Below, one piece after another: positions 30,581-36,287 of a DNA stretch of 36,287 bases. The DNA lies in assembly GCA_003427395.1 (NCBI GenBank), contig BFEA01000447.1, forward strand, positions 1,285,452-1,321,738, in the 5' to 3' direction. The first letter of the stretch is position 1. Every line of letters begins with the position of its first letter. Made by a program: the position numbers and the translations under genes. This stretch comes from Chara braunii (taxonomy: Eukaryota > Streptophyta > Charophyceae > Charales > Characeae). The notes beneath the pieces were generated by a model. That model worked only from the letters and a program-made list of their open reading frames with translations. It made no database searches and had not been told where the DNA came from.

Positions 30581-33500
30581 ATGGATAATAAAAATGCGGA
30601 AGTGAACTTAATAGACCTACTCTATAATAAAGATAAAAATTGGAGACTCCTCAAAAGAAATGCTGACTTGGACCTAAGGTCTCTCAACGTAAATGGTATT
30701 GCTTCAGCCAAAAACTATAAACGCCAAGCCATATTAGAACTCCTCAAAGAGGTAGGTGGGAATGAGTGGCCCGATGTAATTTGCGTCCAAGAGACACACC
30801 TAATGAATACAGCATCACACAATCATATTCACAAGGAATTTTGGTCTCACACGGCGTACCGACCTCATGCCCCTAAACCAGGGAGCGCTTGTGTAGCGAT
30901 ATGGATCCCATCAGATTCAAAAGCAGAGATACTCAACTGGGAAGCAGACCAACATGAAAGAAGATGGGTATACGTATTGGTAATGCTAGAACTAAAGGTA
31001 GTCAGTATACTTAACGTATATGGACCCAATGACATAGGGGAACACCATAACTTTTTCGAATTATTACTTCCCCACCTCCCAATAGGTATACCTGTGATAA
31101 TGGTAGGGGATTTCAACGCAGCACCGGACCGTAACCTAGATAAATGGAGTATTCCAACGCCGTGCCCACCATATATAGAAACAGATGAACAAATTATAAC
31201 TAAATTGTGCACTTCCTACAACCTGTTTGACTCCTTTAGGAGATTGAACCCTACCACGAAGTCCTTTTCCTGCTTCACTAGAAGACACTAAAACAAACCT
31301 ACCAAATCTAGGATTGATCTTATCCTACCCTCAGAGGATCTTCAAGGAGGACTTCAATTCGCAGGCATCCTACCTAGAAGCCCATATCCAGGCCTTGACC
31401 ACGGAATGTGCATGGTGGTCTTTTCCTTTCGAAAAAAAACAGATCAAGGCAGGGGATTCTATAAACTTAATACGTCACACCTCAAGGACCAGGACTTCCT
31501 TCAATACCTGGAGGACGTATGAGAATTCTGGAGAAAACAAAGAGCTCGCTTAGACAACGACATCTTATGGTTCAACAACGGCTTAGTTTCCTAGGTCGTA
31601 AATGCAATGAATACTCCAAAGCCTTGGCAAAGATAAAACATAAAAAAGAAGCGGAAATCCTCAAAAGAATTCAAGAACTACAAGAAAAAGAGATAAGGCC
31701 AGACGACCAAGACGCCTTGGAACCAATTGCAAAGGAAATCCAGACACTAGAGGATCAGTTACTCAAACACATGAAATACAAATGGCAGGGATTCAGAATA
31801 CGAGGAAAACTAAAAAAACATCAGATGGAAGGGGATACGGACGCTCGTTTTTTTGCCATGATTAAAGCTAGGTCAGGAAGGACCACGATAGAGGCTTTAA
31901 TGAATCCATTCAACAACAATAAACCTTTAGTCATTTCAATACCTGCCAGTATGAAAATAGCCAGGGATTTTTACAAAGATCTTTTTACGTCAAAAAACTC
32001 AACTATTCCTCTGACATAAAAGGAGAAAAAAATTGTTGAATTCCTAATTTCTTTCAACAAATCAATCATGGATGAACAAAGGGAGATATTGAAAATGCCA
32101 ATATCCAAGGAAGAAATTTGGAAAGCTCTTATTCTCATGGAAGAAGAGAAGACACCAGACATTGATGGTCTCCCAAAAGAATTTTGGGAAATCATGTGGG
32201 GTCCCCTCGTACAAGATTTAATGGACTACTACCACGCGGCATGGGTAACAGGAGACATGGGGAAAATAGTTAATCAAGGGATACTCACGTTTCTGTACAA
32301 AAAATGAGACAAACTTAATATTCGAAACTATCGCCCAATCACACTCCTCACGATGGTATGCAAATTAGTTGCAAAAGCGCTAGCTGATAGAATGCTCAAA
32401 GTCATAGCTGACATCATACATCCAGCGCAAATAGGGTTTATTACTGGAATCTACGTAGCACCGTGTTCGCGTTCGGAGGCGAACGCGAACATGTTCGCCC
32501 GAACGCGAACAAGCGCCCAAAACCCTCCGAACGTGAACATAAAAAAATTAAAAAAAAGAAAAAAAAAAAAGTTCTTCAAAAAATCTGAAACAAATATATG
32601 TTATGTGCAACAACAATACAAGCAACTTTTGCCTTGGAGCCATATTCAAATTCGTAGCCAATCATGATTTAAAAATAAAAAATCGAAAAAAAAAATTATT
32701 TTTGTTTTTTTTTACGAAAAAAAATTACGTTCGCCCGAACATGTTCGCGACCTGTTCGCGCGAACGCGCGAACGTGAAGGGGTGCGAACACGTTCGCCGT
32801 GCTACACAGACTGGAAGAAATATACAAGACAATATTCTTCTCATAAATGAACTAATCAAAGTGGCACGCCAATCTAAACATAACACGACATTCATCTTCA
32901 TAGACTTTGAAAAAACTTATGATCATGTAGATTGACTATTCCTGGACAAATGTCTTGCGAAAATGAATTTTGGGTCAAATTTTAGAAGATGGATCTCAAT
33001 CCTGCATCAAAAGGCAACCATCAGCGTTATGATTAACGGTTGTCTGACACCCCCAATCGAATTGCAGAGATCGGTCAGGCAGGGCGACCCATTGCCATAT
33101 TTTCTCTTTATCATCATTATGGAAGCTCTAGCGGCTAATCTAAAGCAACACAAGGATATTAGAAAAATACAATTGACATCCATCCCTGAAGAGGCAATCC
33201 CCATATGTTCTCTCTTTGCTGATGATCTCTCTCTAATGGTGGATGCATCATATGAAAACATGAAGGCAATTCAAGAATTAATGGACAAATTTTGTAGATT
33301 AGCAGACATGAAAGTCAACTGGGGGGAAAAAAACATAGGATGGTGGATAAACTACCAGGGAGTTAGACCACCTGAATCGCCCCGAATTAAATGGCTCCTT
33401 CTAGACAAGCTAATAAGGGTCCTCGGTCTCTCACTATCTGCTGAAGGGAGACCAACAATCAACGAGGAGACTATTTTTCAAAGTGCTCAGACCAAATTAG

Positions 33501-35548
33501 AATTATGGAAGAATAAACACACATCGATAATGGGCAGAGCTTTGGCGATTAACAATATAGTACTAGCCTCAATTTGGCATAAATCAACAATTTGGGCCCT
33601 AGATAACAAATGGACTAAGTCCTTACATCAACAACTCAGAGTCTTTTTGTGAAGAGAAAATCATGACCACAAAAGTGTCATTAGTAGAGTGGTTTGGACC
33701 TCTATCATTCAACCAAAGGCTAAGGGGGGTCTGGGAATAATTGATCCAACACTCCAAATCATGGCACTCTCCATCCAATGGATCAAGAAACTTCTTCTCA
33801 ATCCTCAAACTCCTTGGAGCGGTTTAGCCTGGGAACAACTAAGGAGACTGGCCCCGCAGACAAAGGAGACAGTTGACCCTGCCATGTGGCTAGAGAATAG
33901 AGACTGGGTCATACCGAGAGACACAACCAAAGAAATAGATATGAACCAAATGACAGACAGGACAACAGCCAACAAGGACATCACTAGCGATCCCTTCTGG
34001 CCAACTATTCTCAAAATATGGAGAAAGTTAACCCAACCAGACAAACATTTCCCTGAACGATGGAAAAAAATAAACCGGCAACCACTCTTCAACAATACCT
34101 GGATAAGAGATAACCAAGGCATCAGACTTCATTGCAATGACAATCCATGAAAGAGGTGGATCAAGAGAGGAGTAATCAGGATCAACGACATTTGGGATGG
34201 TAACTCTCGTGACTGGATTCCCCCGCACATTCTCCATAAGAGACTAAAACATTGTCACCATGCACAAAGCATCCTAGACAGAATAGTGGAATTGATCCCT
34301 ATTGAATGGATTAGAGTGCTCAGGAAAGGGAAGAAATTCCAGGAAAGTGTCATCCTCATAACCCCAGACAAGGACGCCTTAATTGTACCATATGAGCTAA
34401 AAGAGAATAATGTTACAATTATCAAAAAGGATACAACTTCAATTTGGATGCCGGTGGAAAACATCTTCAGAATCAGAGTCTTCTCACGAGGTGAGCAGTC
34501 GTGTCTAGCTTTCTGACCTTCAACGGATATCGCAGACCTACCTATAGATCCTGAGTACCAGACATGGGGTACCAAAAAGAAACTCAACAGAAAATTCAGC
34601 ATACATCTACATACCTTGTCTGTCAAATCAACTTACCGGATGATCAGACCAAAAATAAATTTGAAAGATAGAGTGGTGGAGAGATGGATGAAACAGCTAA
34701 ACATCAACAAGGAAGATCTGAGGAACATCAAATGGTTCAAGGATTCCAAGATCAAGCCATCGAAGGTAGCTTCCCTTCAGTGGCAGATAGAGCACAAATG
34801 TCTTCCCACTAATGACTGGTTGATAGACAGATCCTCACTGGAAAGAAGGGGCATTGCAGTCCCATGGTATAAGCTTTGTCACTCGGCGTACCCAAGCAGA
34901 AAGATACCAGAAACAATTGAACACATATTCCTTGAGTGTCCGGGCTCAATTTGGCTTTGGCGGTGGTGGGATTGAATATGGGAACAACTAGAAACCACAG
35001 TTAAATGGCCTTGGGAATGGAAAGCAATCCTGCTAGCGCATTGGACACCAGAACTGGAAGATAATTTCACTCAAAACCTGTTCTCCATAAGTAGAAATGC
35101 GGTCCTCTGGGCCATCTGGCGAAGAAGGAACACTTATGAGTGGGAAAAAGCTAGACTAGACGGTCCGGATTTCACTGACAGCATAAAACAGCAAATCCAA
35201 ACCAATATTCATCACCAATGGATCATCACTAAAAAAAAAGTTCAATCCAACTCCTCCAAATCGGAAATTAAAGAAATATTTCATAAATTCAGCAGTAACT
35301 GGCTGGGGGGGGAGAAGTGTGGAAGAATTGGGAGAGTGGAATGGGAGGGAGCGGAGAAGGAGGAGGAGCAATTTCTTATCAGAAACTACAAGTTGACTTT
35401 TAACGATTGGACTCAGGTGGATCCCCAGATACCTCTTCGCCCAACTCATGAATTCCCAAATCTTTTCACTCTACCTCAGAATGCATTGGTTCCACTGTCA
35501 TGGTATGGAAATGACCCTATTGCACAAGAAAGGGGAACGGAAGAATAG
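30581..35548 (+). pseudogene. LINE C ORF2 pseudogene (APE endonuclease, reverse transcriptase, zf-RVT)
   Basis: The endonuclease (from 30581) shows LNVNGI at residues 35-40, VQETH with the catalytic Glu at 71, YGPN at 147-150 and GDFN at 176-179, and ends with LDHGMCMVVF in place of the usual SDH near 31400. After a frameshift the linker and RT fingers follow (31519-32450; DIDGLPKEFW, NYRPITLLTM). RT resumes after the inserted MITE with FIFIDFEKTYDHVD, RSVRQGDPL and the FADD box at 33215-33226. Connector, zf-RVT (CHSAYPSRK..., IEHIFLECPGS, 34780-34975) and the C-terminal DWTQVDPQIPLRPTHEFPN complete it. Stops include TAA at 32017 and TGA at 32305, 32933, 33650, 34148, 34514 and 34973. Confidence 0.9.
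32450..32809. mobile_element. 360-bp MITE with GTTCG-rich ends inside LINE C RT
   Basis: The insertion is bracketed by ACTGGAA (32443-32449 and 32810-32816), 7 bp, or 8 bp with one mismatch. Near the ends lie inverted GTAGCAC words (32455-32461, 32799-32805) and dense GTTCG/CGAAC repeats. The middle is A-rich and noncoding. The reverse transcriptase frame reads IGFITG before and RNIQDNILL after it, so removing the insert with one duplicate would restore continuity. An 8-bp duplication would suit a hAT-type non-autonomous element. Confidence 0.8.
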
Positions 35549-35573
35549 ACAGCCAAACCATTATTCTCTCCCG

Positions 35574-35647
35574 ATTGTTGGAAAGGCTAGGTAGGTAAGG
35601 CTACATCTGGCGCCCAGTCGGCGGGTGAAGAGGTCTATTCCAACAAT
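35574..35647 (+). other. LINE C 3' UTR hairpin
   Basis: ATTGTTGGAA (35574-35583) is perfectly complementary to TTCCAACAAT (35638-35647), enclosing a GC-rich loop of 54 bases with GGCGCC and further short pairings. It lies about 25 bases after the ORF2 stop. Confidence 0.65.
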
Positions 35648-35706
35648 AGTCACGACTGGTTATCGAGAATACTGTGAATGACTCATTTTTCAATCGTCAA
35701 TTGTGA

Positions 35707-35852
35707 GGGACGTTGGACCCGTTTTCCAGCAGGTGCGGCTCCCCACAAATAGATGGAGCATCCCAGAGAATGTTAGGGTAGTCTGCTCCTATCAGCTACC
35801 CTAGCATCTACTCGGGGATTTAAACTTTAAAAAAAAAAAACAAAAAAAAACA
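35707..35852 (+). other. LINE C structured 3' tail (module copy G) and A-rich end
   Basis: GGGAC and the GTTGGA/TCCAGC hairpin (one G-T wobble) are followed by the GCTCC/GGAGC hairpin (35707-35764). The third hairpin at 35771-35806 has arms TGTTAGGGTAG and CTACCCTAGCA around a loop with TCTGCTCCTATCAG. The A-rich tail follows at 35828-35852. This copy fixes the orientation of the module because it is attached to LINE coding sequence. Confidence 0.8.
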
Positions 35853-35869
35853 AAGATACTCCACAATTT

Positions 35870-35954
35870 GTCCTTGGGGACATGCGTTAAAATTGGAACG
35901 ATACAGAGAAGATTAGGATGACCCCTGCGCAAGGAACACACGCATAAATCGAGA
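35870..35954 (+). pseudogene. U6 snRNA retropseudogene
   Basis: The sequence follows plant U6 from its 5' end (GTCC...GGGGACAT) through AAAATTGGAACGATACAGAG to CGCATAAATCGAGA, then stops about 15 bases short of the usual 3' end. The ACAGAGA box (35903-35909) is intact. The catalytic AGC reads AGG (35915-35917), and further changes (two bases missing in the 5' loop, GAACAC for GATGAC) mark it as nonfunctional. A perfect 17-bp direct repeat AGATACTCCACAATTTG flanks it (35854-35870 and 35952-35968), the target-site duplication of a LINE-mediated insertion without poly(A). No U6 promoter (USE or TATA) is seen; LINE C lies directly upstream. Confidence 0.92.
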
Positions 35955-35968
35955 TACTCCACAATTTG

Positions 35969-36287
35969 GCAGGGGTGTTGGTTCTTGATGACAAGGTCCA
36001 CTTTGTAGCTGCACCGAAAGGGATGAACTTGTGTACCATGAAATTAATTCCTTATGCATCCAGGATGATCCAGCCTTTGCTTTATTACCCATGGCCCCCC
36101 TTGCGAGTATTCGCCATGCATTGGGTGGTGCAAGGAAAATAAGCAACAGCGAGATGACAATCTCAAATCACACCATCACATTGCAAGCCAAATAGTCACA
36201 CCATGTCCAGATAGCAGCATTGCACCAATAATACACCAATGGAGTTTCGTAGCACTGAAAACCAATGTCCGTGGAGAGCACACTCTC
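35969..36287. other. Right end, no recognised feature
   Basis: About 320 bp of mixed sequence. The minus-strand frame at 36146-35913 has no motif. I see nothing to annotate. Confidence 0.4.

Larger units (their letters stand above)
25990..35852 (+). mobile_element. LINE C: near-complete L1-type retrotransposon, degenerate
   Basis: A plus-strand element of roughly 9.8 kb. It has a C/T-rich leader (about 25990-26436), ORF1 (26437-29340), an intervening ORF (29464-30573), ORF2 (30581-35548), a 3' UTR, a structured tail and an A-rich end (35828-35852). The left boundary is not fixed because I find no target-site duplication. The frame is kept over long distances with scattered stops, so the copy is fairly recent but dead. 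A 360-bp TIR element splits the reverse transcriptase, and a U6 pseudogene sits immediately after the A-rich end. Confidence 0.88.

Noticed and set aside
32933-34975. Many in-frame TGA codons in LINE C ORF2, as if TGA encoded Trp
   Set aside because: Comparison with LINEs A and B shows some TGA replace Arg (34514, 34973) and probably Gly (32305), and TAA/TAG stops and frameshifts also occur. Decay explains this better than a changed genetic code.

Overview
The window is a patch of repeat-dense plant-type nuclear DNA. I see no host protein gene that I can defend. Almost all recognisable coding sequence belongs to decayed non-LTR retrotransposons (LINEs) of the plant L1 type: APE-like endonuclease, reverse transcriptase, a zinc-binding zf-RVT region, and an ORF1 with a CCHC knuckle. 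A U6 snRNA-derived sequence near the right end has a plant-style 5' end. Together these point to a streptophyte (land plant or charophyte alga such as Chara). The species cannot be settled from the sequence.

Layout. 1-4690: LINE A, minus strand, 5'-truncated, ORF2 broken into frames, with a duplicated 187-bp 3' UTR unit and a poly(A) end (poly-T at 1-21). 5.1-8.9 kb: a GGACCCC-type inverted-repeat element, a tail-only LINE end, a TIR element with TCGA-rich interior, GA and GT microsatellites, and unassigned sequence. 8.9-13.6 kb: scrambled ORF1 pieces (part inverted), then LINE B, plus strand, 3' half of ORF2 and poly(A). 13.6-18.4 kb: nested small elements, including a second GGACCCC element that contains a hammerhead-like motif, and a second TCGA-rich TIR element flanked by TAA. 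18.8-21.2 kb: short tandem repeats, an N gap, three LINE-tail modules, a large GT hairpin and a TA-flanked fold-back element. 22.8 kb: a second hammerhead-like motif. 23-26 kb: TTC repeats, hairpins and minisatellites. 26.4-35.85 kb: LINE C, the most complete copy (ORF1, an intervening ORF ending in a Myb/SANT-like segment, ORF2), interrupted by a 360-bp MITE. 35.87-35.95 kb: a U6 retropseudogene with a 17-bp target-site duplication.

What ties the window together is a short structured 3' module. It has a GGGAC-led hairpin, a GCTCC...GGAGC hairpin and a third hairpin with a TGCTCYTAYCA-like loop. It lies just before the poly(A) of LINEs A and C and recurs as stand-alone or tail-only copies at about ten places. 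Several stems change sequence while keeping complementarity, as expected for an RNA recognised by the reverse transcriptase. The other notable signals are the two hammerhead-ribozyme-like motifs (Penelope-like element style), the Myb-like segment ahead of the LINE endonuclease, and the U6 pseudogene. No element looks intact; all named proteins are pseudogenes. All homology statements are from reading motifs, not from searches.
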